From the NCBI RefSeq assembly GCF_024448135.1, contig NZ_JAMRYX010000052.1, forward strand, positions 1 through 32,266: DNA of 32,266 nucleotides, given 5' to 3'. The notes below the pieces were generated by a model. That model was given only the letters and a program-made list of their open reading frames with translations. It was not told the DNA's origin and made no database searches. How positions within the stretch are numbered: position 1 is the first letter of the stretch; each line of letters begins with the position of its first letter. The translations under genes and the position numbers were made by a program. Of the stretch, positions 7,673 through 15,919 are shown piece by piece. This stretch comes from Methylocystis suflitae. Lineage in GTDB: Bacteria; Pseudomonadota; Alphaproteobacteria; Rhizobiales; Beijerinckiaceae.

Positions 7673-8513
7673 CGTTAGTGTGTCGGCCAATTTCGCGTGC
7701 GCGCTTCGACCCACGATCTGATTCCAAATAAAGTTCGCGGTCCTGGCTCCACTTCTTGATCATGGCGCGGGTCGCGAGCGCGGGAGCAGCGTGCAGCTCA
7801 CCAGAATGCCCATTCGCACCAGCTCCAGAACTTTCGAAGCTTGGCGGTACGCCTGCGATTTCTTCGAGCAGGCGCGAAAAGTCGGCTGCGTCATCGACAT
7901 CGTACCACATCGGAAGCTCGACGGTGGGGATATCTAATTCCCGCGCGCGGTCGCGCGTCACTCGCGCGACCTCATTCGTGCTCCAGGGGATGTCTCGAAA
8001 CAGCTCCCAGTGAGCATGCTTGAGTCCGATCAAGTAATATCCGCCATCGAATGCCGGACCGAGAACGATGCAATCTTCATGGCGCCGGAGCGCATCCGAC
8101 GCCATCGCTAGAATCTGCGGAGGAAGCGTTGGACTGTCGGAGTTAATGAGCATCGCGCCGCCGCGATGGCGTTCGAGGAGACTGGCGATTGCGCCATGGA
8201 CGATTGAAGAGAAGTCATCGCCGTGTTGCGGAACGAGACGAAATGAGCGGGGAAGCAACGCCGCGATCTCGGCGGCGGCGTCGATCGGGGCGTAAAGCCC
8301 ATAGCCCTGCAAGTTGTGGCTTGATTGGAGGGTCTCGATAATTTTCGCAACGTCGCGCAGGAAGCATCCAGAAAGCAAGGCTGCGAAATCCGCGCCGATC
8401 GTGCGACCCAGGCGAGTTTTCGCGTGACCGGGACGCGGCGCTTTGCACATAAGCCCTACAGCGATCGCCTCAGCTTGGGGCAGGGACCATATCGGCGGGA
8501 TCGCCTGAGGCAT
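7659..8513 (-). CDS. TIGR04282-family (DUF2064) glycosyltransferase, arsenosugar type
   Basis: This 284-aa nucleotide-sugar-transferase-fold protein belongs to the family annotated as arsenosugar-biosynthesis glycosyltransferase. Motifs are MCKAPRPGHAKTRL (residues 22-35, nucleotide binding), INSDSPTLP (metal-binding Asp), GPAFDGGYYLIGL and DIPWST. About 60 residues after the core are low in complexity and rich in Ala/Gly/Arg, longer than usual and ending in an overlap with the convergent hydrolase gene. It has its own sigma-F-like promoter at 8545-8570, 31 nt upstream, divergent from the rhodanese operon promoter. A shorter paralogue lies at 27160-27768. The sugar acceptor is unknown. Confidence 0.85.
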   Translation of the reverse strand: MPQAIPPIWSLPQAEAIAVGLMCKAPRPGHAKTRLGRTIGADFAALLSGCFLRDVAKIIETLQSSHNLQGYGLYAPIDAAAEIAALLPRSFRLVPQHGDDFSSIVHGAIASLLERHRGGAMLINSDSPTLPPQILAMASDALRRHEDCIVLGPAFDGGYYLIGLKHAHWELFRDIPWSTNEVARVTRDRARELDIPTVELPMWYDVDDAADFSRLLEEIAGVPPSFESSGAGANGHSGELHAAPALATRAMIKKWSQDRELYLESDRGSKRAREIGRHTNVRDA

Positions 8514-8544
8514 TTCAGCTCCTTCGCTCGGTTATGCGAGGCTA

Positions 8545-8570
8545 TTCGCATTGGAGCACTTCGAAGTTAC
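8545..8570 (-). promoter_or_regulatory. ECF (sigma-F-like) promoter of the TIGR04282 glycosyltransferase
   Basis: On the minus strand, GTAAC at 8570-8566 and CGAA at 8548-8545 are spaced 17 nt (GTAACT-N16-CGAATA), ending 31 nt before the ATG at 8513. Confidence 0.75.
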
Positions 8571-8614
8571 GGGGCTCTGCGCCTTCTATTTCGTCGGCTA
8601 TCGCCATGGTGAAT

Positions 8615-8639
8615 GTAACTTTTCGCTTAGCGGCTCGAA
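8615..8639 (+). promoter_or_regulatory. ECF (sigma-F-like) promoter of the rhodanese-glycosyltransferase operon
   Basis: GTAAC at 8615-8619 and CGAA at 8636-8639 are spaced 16 nt, ending 33 nt before the ATG at 8673. It is back to back with the minus-strand copy at 8545-8570, so a single sigma factor would fire both ways from this 160-nt gap. Confidence 0.78.
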
Positions 8640-8672
8640 CTAGCTCCCGACTGTCCAACCGGATAAGGATGA

Positions 8673-9275
8673 ATGGCGTCAAAGCAGGCAATCCAACGTA
8701 GGGGGCGGCTCTGGAAATCCTCTAATTTCCTCTGGGCACTTACGCTTGTCGGAGTAGCCAGCGGCGTTACCTTTGTTGAACTTCGCCCTGTATCGATCCC
8801 AAATCCTGCATCGAAGAACGTCGCTTTGGCGGACGTAGAGCGCGCCGTTGCAGCAAAGTACAATGTTCCCAACATCGTAAGCGCTGAAGCATCTCGACTA
8901 ATCGCGTCCGGGGACGCCGTTCTATTTGATGTTCGCGAGAGTCGCGAATTCGACGCGGGACACTTGCCGGGCGCGCTCCATGTTGATCCCGCCGAATCGG
9001 CAGATCGTTTCCTCGCCGAGCATGCAGCGGAGCTGCGCGGGCGGGTCGCGATCTTTTATTGCTCCGTTGGCGTGCGCAGCTCAATCCTGGTGGAGCGCAT
9101 CGCGCAGGCGGCCGCGCATGAATCCCTCGCGCTTTACAATCTCCGAGGAGGGATTTTCCGCTGGTTCAGCGAAGGGCGGCCTGTCGTCGATTTGGTCGGG
9201 TCCGTCAATCGAATAGACCCGTACGACGAGTCATGGGGCAGATTGCTTCAGCGCGCCATGAAGGCGCGCGGTTGA
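8673..9275 (+). CDS. Rhodanese-like protein with N-terminal membrane anchor
   Basis: This 200-aa protein has a basic N-terminus and one hydrophobic segment (about 19-36), then a single rhodanese domain. VLFDVRESREFDAGHLPGA is the classic first half. The active loop is C130-S-V-G-V-R-S, close to the CRSGxRS loop of sulfurtransferases, so the catalytic Cys is present. LRGGIFRW follows, as in the GGxxxW helix of the family. The domain is expected on the periplasmic side. The ATG at 8673 follows GGATAAGG. It is the first gene of an operon with two glycosyltransferases, linked by a TGATG overlap. Its substrate is unknown; rhodaneses handle sulfane sulfur, and arsenate or selenium are conceivable. 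Confidence 0.85.
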   Translation: MASKQAIQRRGRLWKSSNFLWALTLVGVASGVTFVELRPVSIPNPASKNVALADVERAVAAKYNVPNIVSAEASRLIASGDAVLFDVRESREFDAGHLPGALHVDPAESADRFLAEHAAELRGRVAIFYCSVGVRSSILVERIAQAAAHESLALYNLRGGIFRWFSEGRPVVDLVGSVNRIDPYDESWGRLLQRAMKARG

Positions 9276-10660
9276 TGAGCATTTGGGTAGGCGCTCTGCT
9301 GGCGGCGAGCCAGATTGCGCTCGTCGTCCTGAGCCCTGGCCTGACTCATGCGGCGGTGAAGGATTTTGCCGACGTCGCGCCGCTCGTCGGGCTTCTGTCG
9401 GCGTCGGCGGCGGTCGGGCTCGTTTATATGCATAGGATATGCGCGATACCCGCGAGGCTGAGTCGTGCGTCGCCTTTTTGGCCGATGGTTGGACTTGGCC
9501 TCGCCATGAGGCTCGTCTGGTTCGCGACGGCGCCGCCGCTCGAAGACGACTTTTACCGCTATCTATGGGATGGAGCCGCCGTCGCCTCGGGTCGCAGCCC
9601 CTACGCGTTTTCGCCGGCACAGGCGGCGACAGGTCAGAGCGGGACGCCGCCCTTCGACCAGCTGGCCGAGACCGGGCGCTCGACGCTCAAACGCATCAAT
9701 TTCCCGGAATATACCTCGATCTATCCTGGCGCCGCGCAACTTGCCTTTGGCGCGGCGCACATTGTCGCCCCCTGGAGCGTCGACGGCCTTCGGCTCCTTT
9801 TTGCGATCGCCGACGTTGCGACGCTCGGCATCATGTTCCGGCTTCTGGACGAACTGAACCGACCGCGCATGCTGGCGGCGCTTTACTGGTGCAATCCTCT
9901 CGTTGTCTTTGCGGGCGCCGCGACTGTTCATGTCGATCTTCTGCTTGGCCCGCTGGTTCTCAGCGCAATGTTCGCCGCCTATCGCATGAGGTCCATTGCG
10001 TGCGCGGCGTTGCTCGCGTTGGCGGTCGGCGTCAAGATATGGCCCATACTTCTCGCGCCTCTCATCGCGCGCGTGCATCTCGATGGGCGGCGCTATCCAG
10101 TCATCGCCATTTTTGTCTTCACTATTGCTGCGGCAATTCTGCTGGCGCCGCTATTCGCCGCTTCCTTCTCGGATCGCTCGGGTCTCGCGGCCTATGCAGC
10201 GCACTGGCAAAACAACAATGCGCCCTTTACATGGCTGTGCAGGCTGTTCGACTGCGTCAGTGGCGACGATTCTCGCTGGACGGCAAAAACCTTGCGTTAT
10301 CTTTCTGGCGGCTCCGCCGCGGCCGTCGCCGTCATCATCTCTATGCGTCGGATCGAGGATTTGCGTGACCTTCTCGGCCGCGCGCTCATCGTCGCCGCAA
10401 CGGTTTTCTATCTGTCCCCGGCGCAATTCCCCTGGTATGCGCTGTGGTTCCTACCGCTCGCAGCCGCTGTACAGTGCTGGCCGCTGCTTCTGGCTTCCGT
10501 GACGCTTCCTGCATATTATCTGTTCTTTCCGATGGCGGCCATGGGCGAGCGCGCGCTGTTTCAGAACGGCGTCGCAATTTTGCACGCGGCGCCGGTCTGG
10601 GCTTGGCTTCTGTGGCGCCGAATTCATGACCAGAAGACGCTCTGCGCGAGCCGCGCATGA
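9275..10660 (+). CDS. GT-C (GT87/DUF2029-like) polytopic glycosyltransferase
   Basis: This integral membrane protein of about 461 aa has many hydrophobic segments. Its first luminal/periplasmic loop carries PPLEDDFYRYLWDGAAVASGRSPY, the D-D-YRY-WDG signature of polyprenyl-phosphate-dependent mannosyltransferases of the GT-C fold. AQFPWYALWFLPL near the C-terminus is also typical (P-WY). The ATG at 9275 overlaps the rhodanese stop as TGATG; an upstream in-frame ATG at 9233 would give a 43-nt overlap and is less likely. The next gene, a Dpm1-like GT2, overlaps by 4 nt. The two could work as a pair, with the GT2 making polyprenyl-P-sugar and this enzyme using it outside the membrane. Confidence 0.82.
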   Translation: MSIWVGALLAASQIALVVLSPGLTHAAVKDFADVAPLVGLLSASAAVGLVYMHRICAIPARLSRASPFWPMVGLGLAMRLVWFATAPPLEDDFYRYLWDGAAVASGRSPYAFSPAQAATGQSGTPPFDQLAETGRSTLKRINFPEYTSIYPGAAQLAFGAAHIVAPWSVDGLRLLFAIADVATLGIMFRLLDELNRPRMLAALYWCNPLVVFAGAATVHVDLLLGPLVLSAMFAAYRMRSIACAALLALAVGVKIWPILLAPLIARVHLDGRRYPVIAIFVFTIAAAILLAPLFAASFSDRSGLAAYAAHWQNNNAPFTWLCRLFDCVSGDDSRWTAKTLRYLSGGSAAAVAVIISMRRIEDLRDLLGRALIVAATVFYLSPAQFPWYALWFLPLAAAVQCWPLLLASVTLPAYYLFFPMAAMGERALFQNGVAILHAAPVWAWLLWRRIHDQKTLCASRA

Positions 10661-11364
10661 ACAACGCCGTTGCGCCGGGCGATCTTTCCGTCGGGGTCGT
10701 CATTCCAGTGAAGAACGAAGCCGCCGCTTTGCCGGTGGTGTTGTCTGCGATTCCCGATTGGGTGAAGATCGTTGTCGTCGCCGATGGCCAGTCGAGTGAT
10801 GGTTCGGGCAAGATTGCGAGAGATCTGGGTGCGGTCGTCGTCACGGAGCCGCGCCACGGCTATGGACGCGCGTGTCTGACCGCGCTCTCGGTCATGCCAT
10901 CCGTGGATGTGATCGTTTTCATGGACGGCGATGCGAGCGACGATCCGGCCGACATGTCGGCGCTCGTCGCGCCTATCGCCGATGGCGCTGCCGATCTTGT
11001 CCTTGGATCACGAACGTTGGGAAAAAGGGAAGCGGGCGCGTTGACGCCGCAGCAATTATTTGGAAATTGGCTTGCCTGCCTGCTGATGCGGTGGATCTGG
11101 GGCGCGCGTTATACGGATCTTGGACCCTTCCGCGCCATAAGGCGCGACTCCCTCAGGCGACTGGCGTTGACCGACGAGAATTACGGTTGGACGGTGGAGA
11201 TGCAGGCGCGCGCGGTGAAACATGGCTTGCGCACGCTCGAAGTTCCGGTTCGCTACCGAAGACGCATCGGGGCGTCAAAGGTTTCGGGCACGCTTAGGGG
11301 CGCCATCGGCGCTGGCGTCAAGATCCTCTACGTCATCGGTCGGGAGGCCCTTCGGCAAGGCTGA
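10657..11364 (+). CDS. GT2 family (polyprenyl-phosphate sugar synthase-like) glycosyltransferase
   Basis: This 235-aa GT-A enzyme resembles dolichyl/polyprenyl-phosphate mannose synthase. Motifs are VVIPVKNEA at the nucleotide-binding start, VVADGQSSDGS, FMDGDASDDP (the DxD region), GSRTLGKREAGAL, a DLGPFRAIRRD acceptor-loop stretch, and the NYGWTVEMQ and VRYRRRIGASKVSG motifs conserved in this family. It has no C-terminal membrane pair, so it is a soluble or peripheral form. ATGA overlap with the preceding GT-C gene indicates coupling. It is the last gene of the operon and converges on pstB with a gap of about 30 nt. Confidence 0.88.
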   Translation: MNNAVAPGDLSVGVVIPVKNEAAALPVVLSAIPDWVKIVVVADGQSSDGSGKIARDLGAVVVTEPRHGYGRACLTALSVMPSVDVIVFMDGDASDDPADMSALVAPIADGAADLVLGSRTLGKREAGALTPQQLFGNWLACLLMRWIWGARYTDLGPFRAIRRDSLRRLALTDENYGWTVEMQARAVKHGLRTLEVPVRYRRRIGASKVSGTLRGAIGAGVKILYVIGREALRQG

Positions 11365-11395
11365 CTGCTTCGCTCGGCCTTCCGTAGCGCGCGCC

Positions 11396-12259
11396 TCAAC
11401 CGCTTCGCCCGCCAACATAAGCCGCCGTCAGTTCATGGCGTGGCGAGTCAAAAATTCGCTGGCAATGATCAAATTCGATCAGCACGCCGGCGCGATCCTT
11501 CACCCAGAAGAAGCCGGCAAAATTGGCGATGCGGCGCGCCTGAGCCAGATTGTGAGTGGCGATGACAATCGTGTAGCTGCCTCGCAGACTCGCGATCAGA
11601 TCTTCGACGATTGTCGAGGAAACGGGATCGAGCGCGCTGCACGGCTCGTCCATCAGCAGGACGTCCGGCTGCAGCGCGATGGCGCGGGCGATACACAGAC
11701 GCTGTTGTTGTCCGCCGGACAGCGCGAGCGCGGGAGCGTCGAGCCGATCCCTGACCTCCTCCCAAAGGCCAACGTCGACGAGCGACCGCCACACGGCCGC
11801 ATCGAGATCGGCGCGGCGCCGAACGCCATGCTCCTTCAGCGGCATCTCAAGATTGCGTCGGATGGAGAGCGGAAACGGATTGGGCCGCTGGAAGATCATT
11901 CCGACGCGACGCCGCAGCGCCCGGACATTGGTGAGCTGATCATGAATATTCTGGCCATCGAAAAGAATCCGCCCTTCGACTTCGCATCCCGGAATGAGAT
12001 CGCTCAGCCGGTTGAGGCTCGAGAGAAAACTCGTCTTCCCGCAACCTGACGGACCAATCAGCGCTGTGACGCAACCGCGGAAGATATCGAGGCTCACCTC
12101 CTTGAGGGCCGCGCGTCCATCATACGCCAGCGTCAGATTCTCGACGCTAATCTGTGGCCTCGGCTCGCAGCAGGTAGGCCCGGCCGCCAGCGGGCCGAGG
12201 GTATAGGCGGCGCGGCCGGAGCCGGCTGTAGCGTCTGTGTCTGCAATGTACGCGATCAT
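11396..12259 (-). CDS. pstB: Phosphate ABC transporter ATP-binding protein PstB
   Basis: This ATPase (287 aa) of the high-affinity phosphate importer has Walker A GPSGCGKTS (69-77), the Q-loop VGMIFQRPNPFPLSI, the LSGGQQQR signature, Walker B DVLLMDEP and the switch His in VIATHN. The FQRPNPFP sequence is diagnostic of PstB. The N-terminal 35 residues before the ABC domain are longer than usual. The ATG at 12259 overlaps the pstA stop (ATGA). No phoU follows; the next gene is convergent. It is the last gene of an operon that begins with arsM or earlier. Pst systems also import arsenate, which matters beside an arsenic methyltransferase. Confidence 0.93.
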   Translation of the reverse strand: MIAYIADTDATAGSGRAAYTLGPLAAGPTCCEPRPQISVENLTLAYDGRAALKEVSLDIFRGCVTALIGPSGCGKTSFLSSLNRLSDLIPGCEVEGRILFDGQNIHDQLTNVRALRRRVGMIFQRPNPFPLSIRRNLEMPLKEHGVRRRADLDAAVWRSLVDVGLWEEVRDRLDAPALALSGGQQQRLCIARAIALQPDVLLMDEPCSALDPVSSTIVEDLIASLRGSYTIVIATHNLAQARRIANFAGFFWVKDRAGVLIEFDHCQRIFDSPRHELTAAYVGGRSG

Positions 12260-13143
12260 GCGCGGGCCACCCTTCGGCCGAATATTCTGTTTGAGAACCA
12301 AAATGCGAGACTGTTCGCGGCGATCAGGAAGGCGATCAAAACGAGCGCCGAGGAATAGGCGTTGGCGTCGCCGCCGCTGACATTCATCGTGAGATCGTAG
12401 ATATGGACGGAAAGCGCTCGGCCGGAGTCGAAGAGAGATGACGGCATACGATCGACATAGCCACTTGTGAAAATGAGCGCCGCCGTTTCCGCCACCGCCC
12501 GGCCAATTCCAAGGCTCAGGCCGGTGGCGAGCGACGGCGCGGCGGCGGGCAGCAGGACATGCCAGAGAAGGGTCGCGCGTGAGAGATCAAGAGCGGCGGC
12601 GCCGAGACGCCACTCGATCGGCGAAGACCGCAGTCCTGATTCGATCGTACGGATCAGGATAGGAAGCGCCATGCACGCGAGGGTCATGCCGCCCGAGAGA
12701 ATCGAAAAACCGAGGCCCAGAAAGACGCAAAAGAATGCGCCGCCAAAGAGACCGAATACGATGGACGGCGTACCCGCGAGGACGTCCAGACTGAGACTCA
12801 TCCAGCGCGCCAAGCGTCCGCCTGCGGGCGTGAATTCCGAAAGGAAAATTGCCGTGGCGACGCCGAGCGGCGCCGCGACCGACATCGCCACAAAGACAAT
12901 CAGAAATGTCGAGACGAGGATGGGCGCGAGACCGCCATCGCGCCCCGCATTGCGTGGCGGAGTGGTGAGAAAGGTCCAGTCGAGGCGGCCCACGCCCTGC
13001 CGCGCCAGATCGGCGAGCAGCCAGAAAAATATCGCGGCGACAAGCAAGGCGGCGATGCAAATGCCGAAGCGATACAGCGCGTCACGCAGGGAAGACGTCG
13101 GCAGCATTGTCGACGCCGCCTGGGGCCTCGCTACCTCATCCAT
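12256..13143 (-). CDS. pstA: Phosphate ABC transporter permease PstA
   Basis: This inner-membrane permease (295 aa, about six membrane segments) carries the FLSEF and TPSIVFGLFGGAFF stretch and the cytoplasmic coupling loop EWRLGAAALDLSRATLLWHVLLPAA (EAA motif). GRAVAETAALIFTSG near the C-terminus is typical of PstA. The ATG at 13143 overlaps the pstC stop by 8 nt. It pairs with PstC to form the channel energised by PstB. Length and motifs are normal. Confidence 0.92.
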   Translation of the reverse strand: MDEVARPQAASTMLPTSSLRDALYRFGICIAALLVAAIFFWLLADLARQGVGRLDWTFLTTPPRNAGRDGGLAPILVSTFLIVFVAMSVAAPLGVATAIFLSEFTPAGGRLARWMSLSLDVLAGTPSIVFGLFGGAFFCVFLGLGFSILSGGMTLACMALPILIRTIESGLRSSPIEWRLGAAALDLSRATLLWHVLLPAAAPSLATGLSLGIGRAVAETAALIFTSGYVDRMPSSLFDSGRALSVHIYDLTMNVSGGDANAYSSALVLIAFLIAANSLAFWFSNRIFGRRVARA

Positions 13144-14014
13144 GACAGCGGTCCCCCGAAAGGCGCCAGGCTGCCGCCGCCAGTGCGATGACAAGAGCTG
13201 TGAGCATCAGTCCGGAAACGAACAGCGAGGCGCGGTGGCTGCCGCTCGCGTAAGCCATCTCCAGCGCAATATTGGCTGTCAGCATCCGCACTGGGTCGAA
13301 CAGGCTCAACGGCGCCTGCACGACATTGCCGCTGACCATGACGATCGCCATCGTCTCGCCAAGGGCGCGCGCCGCGGCAAGCAGAATGCCGGCGACGACG
13401 CCGCCGCGCGCGGCGGGAAGCAGCACATGCGCCAGCGTCGCCTCGCGCGACAATCCCAGCGCCACAGCGCCCCGCCCATATGCATCTGGGAGGGAATCGA
13501 GCGCCGCCCCGCTTGTCAAAGCGATGGTCGGCGTAATCATCACTGTCAGGATCAGAATCCCGGCAAGCAGGCTGGCGCCGGGAGGCTCGAAGCGGCCGAT
13601 TAGCGGGACGATGGCGGTCAACCCCCAAAGTCCGATGACGACAGATGGGACGCCAGACAACAGAGCCATCGACCAGCGATGAATCCATCCGATCGGGGGC
13701 GGCGCATAATGGCGGCAGAAAATCGCCGAGGCGACTCCGAGCGGCGTGGCGAGGATGACCGCGCCGACCGAAGCCGCAAGCGACGCGGACAGCATGGGGG
13801 CGAGGCCGAAGAGGCCCTCGGTCGGGCGCCACGCCGGGTCGAAGAGAAATCGCGCAGGACCAATCGTGGATAGCGCCGGCCACGATTCCTTCAGAAGGAA
13901 GCCGACGATCAACACGAATATGGCGGACGAGCCCAGCGCGGCCGTCGCCACCGCCGCGACAAGTCGCGTATCACGGCGCGACCGGGACGAAGAACTGCGA
14001 TGCGACAATGTCAT
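13136..14014 (-). CDS. pstC: Phosphate ABC transporter permease PstC
   Basis: This second Pst permease (292 aa) has Ser/Arg-rich cytosolic residues first, then about six membrane segments. It shows GVPSVVIGLWGL, the coupling loop AYGRGAVALGLSREATLAHVLLP and ARALGETMAIVMVSGN, the last a hallmark of PstC. The ATG at 14014 gives a 44-nt overlap with pstS; the open frame extends to 14149, but that extension would lie inside pstS and has no membrane or domain support. The tight overlaps on both sides show one transcript. Confidence 0.9.
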   Translation of the reverse strand: MTLSHRSSSSRSRRDTRLVAAVATAALGSSAIFVLIVGFLLKESWPALSTIGPARFLFDPAWRPTEGLFGLAPMLSASLAASVGAVILATPLGVASAIFCRHYAPPPIGWIHRWSMALLSGVPSVVIGLWGLTAIVPLIGRFEPPGASLLAGILILTVMITPTIALTSGAALDSLPDAYGRGAVALGLSREATLAHVLLPAARGGVVAGILLAAARALGETMAIVMVSGNVVQAPLSLFDPVRMLTANIALEMAYASGSHRASLFVSGLMLTALVIALAAAAWRLSGDRCHG

Positions 14015-14822
14015 GAACGCCTCTCGATCGAGCGAAATCGACGAAACGTCTCGCGACGGCCCCGGGCTCTCCCTTGCTGATAAGATTGAGCGGGCGGGCG
14101 AGCGGAAAGGATCCGCTTCGAACATTCTCAACAGACGCCGCGACGCCACTCATCGGCAAGAGCCTGATGTGAGCGCCGTGATCCGCTTCATATTCCGCCG
14201 AACCGATCGACACATAGCCGATGGCGCCAGGATTGCCGGCCACCGTCTTTATGGCTTGCTGATTCTCGCCGATAATGACATGCGCTTTCACGTCGCCGCC
14301 CTTCAGCTTGAAATAGTGGAGGAACAGTTCGAGGGTCGACCGGCCCTCAGCCTTGTTGACGACCGTAATCCGTCCGGCTGCGCCGCCAGCTTTGCTCCAA
14401 TCGGTGATTTTTCCCGTATAGATCGCGACAATCTGCTCGTCCGTCAGCGACCGGACCAAATTATTCGTATTCACGATAATCCCGACGCCGTCGCGCGCGA
14501 TCGTAAAGAATTGCAGGTCCGTCTCGTCGGCGTTCGGCGCGCGCGACGCCATGCCGAGGTCCGCGAGGCCTGAGCGGGCGTCGGCGACGCCGCGAGAGGA
14601 ACCGCCCGATTGCACGTCGACGCGGATGCTGGGGTTTTGCTCCTCGAACCGCTTGCCGATCTCCGCCGCGAGCGGCGCCACGGTACTCGAGCCAGTCAGC
14701 ACGAGCCGGTTGTCGGCCGCATGCCCGAGAGACGACGAGAAAAAAGCGATATAGACCGCACAAATGCGGCCGATAGACGCCAACGCGCGTCGGTCCTTTC
14801 CGCGAAACCAAGAGACCGACAT
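13971..14822 (-). CDS. pstS: Phosphate-binding periplasmic protein PstS-like
   Basis: This exported substrate-binding protein (283 aa) has a signal peptide ending SSSLGHA-AD. The mature start LVLTGSSTVAPLAAEIGKRFE, the QSGGSSRGVADARSGLADLGMASR loop (phosphate contacts) and VVNKAEGRSTLELFLHYF are those of the short PstS class. Its start ATG overlaps the arsM stop by one base (TGATG), so phosphate capture is translationally coupled to arsenic methylation. Whether it discriminates phosphate against arsenate cannot be read from sequence. Confidence 0.9.
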   Translation of the reverse strand: MSVSWFRGKDRRALASIGRICAVYIAFFSSSLGHAADNRLVLTGSSTVAPLAAEIGKRFEEQNPSIRVDVQSGGSSRGVADARSGLADLGMASRAPNADETDLQFFTIARDGVGIIVNTNNLVRSLTDEQIVAIYTGKITDWSKAGGAAGRITVVNKAEGRSTLELFLHYFKLKGGDVKAHVIIGENQQAIKTVAGNPGAIGYVSIGSAEYEADHGAHIRLLPMSGVAASVENVRSGSFPLARPLNLISKGEPGAVARRFVDFARSRGVHDIVASQFFVPVAP

Positions 14823-15874
14823 CAGCAGCAGTCGCCGAATTCGCCGCCGCGACTGGCGTCGGGGGAGAAGGGGATGTTCGTCCCACAGCCGGGAAACACG
14901 CCGTAATGATGGGAGAAATCGCCGATAAACTCGAAATGCGGCGCGAAGCGGCTTTCCTTCAGCATCCGCCAGCTATTGCCACAGACCGGGAAAATCCGCC
15001 CCTTTTCCATCGCATGATGGCTGTCGAGCGAGAACACATGCGGCGCATCCGGAACGCCGCCTTTGTAAATCACCGCCTGACCATAGTCCTCGCAGGCGGG
15101 CTCGAGCGCATCGATCTTAAACAGGCGATATGTCGCCGAATAGAAGCGCGCCGCGCCAATTTTTTCTTCGACTCCCGGGTCAGTGATCTCAAGTCGCCGG
15201 CTTGTCACGAGACGCGGATCACCAAAGCCCGCGGACCTTCCCAGGGCGAGGAAATCTCCCCAATAGAGCGCTCCACCGAGGCATTCGCCATACAGAACGG
15301 GATCCCCGCGCACCGCCTCATCAAGCCGCCGGTCGGCATAGACGTCGGCGAAATAAAATTCGCCGCCAGGCTTGAGCAGGTCGAAGACGCCCTCGAGGAC
15401 CGCCGGCTTGTCGATCGACAGATTGACGACGCAATTGGATACGACGACGTCGAAGCTGCCCGGTTCCAGTCCGAGCGTATTGAGCGCCTCGATATATCCT
15501 CTGAGAAACCGCACGTTCAGCCGATCGAAGCCGAATTTCGACATATGCCAGTCGGCATGCGCCTCAGCGACCACAAGCTGCTCCGGCGTCATATCGACGC
15601 CAACGACCTCGCCCGACGGTCCGACGAGTTGGGCAAGCGCATAAACATCGCGACCCGATCCGCAACCAAGGTCTAGGACGCGGCGTCCCTGCAAAAGCTC
15701 CGGAACGACGAGGCCGCAGCCATAATATTTCGCCAGCACCTCGTCATGGACGTTCGACAGGAGCGCTTTGACGCGCTCCGGCATATTGTCCGGTGTGCAA
15801 CATGCTTTGGTTTTGAGGTCCTGCGATCCCTGAAGGATCTTGCCGTAATAATCCTTAACGACCTGAATGTTCAT
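14822..15874 (-). CDS. arsM: Arsenite S-adenosylmethionine methyltransferase ArsM
   Basis: This 350-aa class I methyltransferase methylates As(III). The SAM site is VLDLGCGSGRDVYAL (67-80), with VVGVDMTPEQL after it. All four cysteines known to bind arsenic in the algal ArsM enzyme have plausible counterparts: C25/C26 in KACCTPD, C53 in YYGCG, C148 in SNCVVNL and C198 in GECLGGALYW. The C-terminal domain, ending FGDCC, contains HVFSLDSHHAMEKGR, as in ArsM proteins of arsenosugar loci. It lies 45 nt after the anti-sigma gene and overlaps pstS. No promoter of the window's CGAA type precedes it, so read-through from the sigma operon is likely. Confidence 0.93.
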   Translation of the reverse strand: MNIQVVKDYYGKILQGSQDLKTKACCTPDNMPERVKALLSNVHDEVLAKYYGCGLVVPELLQGRRVLDLGCGSGRDVYALAQLVGPSGEVVGVDMTPEQLVVAEAHADWHMSKFGFDRLNVRFLRGYIEALNTLGLEPGSFDVVVSNCVVNLSIDKPAVLEGVFDLLKPGGEFYFADVYADRRLDEAVRGDPVLYGECLGGALYWGDFLALGRSAGFGDPRLVTSRRLEITDPGVEEKIGAARFYSATYRLFKIDALEPACEDYGQAVIYKGGVPDAPHVFSLDSHHAMEKGRIFPVCGNSWRMLKESRFAPHFEFIGDFSHHYGVFPGCGTNIPFSPDASRGGEFGDCC

Positions 15875-15919
15875 GAGCGCGCCTTTTCAGCCGACCGTTA
15901 CCCTTTCGGCGTAATCCCG

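Noticed and set aside
6920-7714. 264-codon minus-strand open frame
   Set aside because: It is antisense to the NlpC/P60-like hydrolase gene, which has catalytic motifs and operon context.
9439-10368. 309-codon plus-strand open frame
   Set aside because: It is a shifted frame inside the GT-C gene, with Arg/Ser/Cys-rich composition typical of shadow frames.
12467-13603. 378-codon plus-strand open frame
   Set aside because: It is antisense to pstA and pstC, is Arg/Pro-rich with no domain, and is explained by high GC third positions of the real genes.
14906-15676. 256-codon plus-strand open frame
   Set aside because: It is antisense to arsM, whose motifs are unambiguous; the frame shows no family pattern.
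15897-15901. GTAAC on the minus strand between nrsF and arsM
   Set aside because: It has the -35 word, but no CGAA at 16-17 nt (CGCT instead), so it was not counted as a sigma-F-like promoter for arsM.
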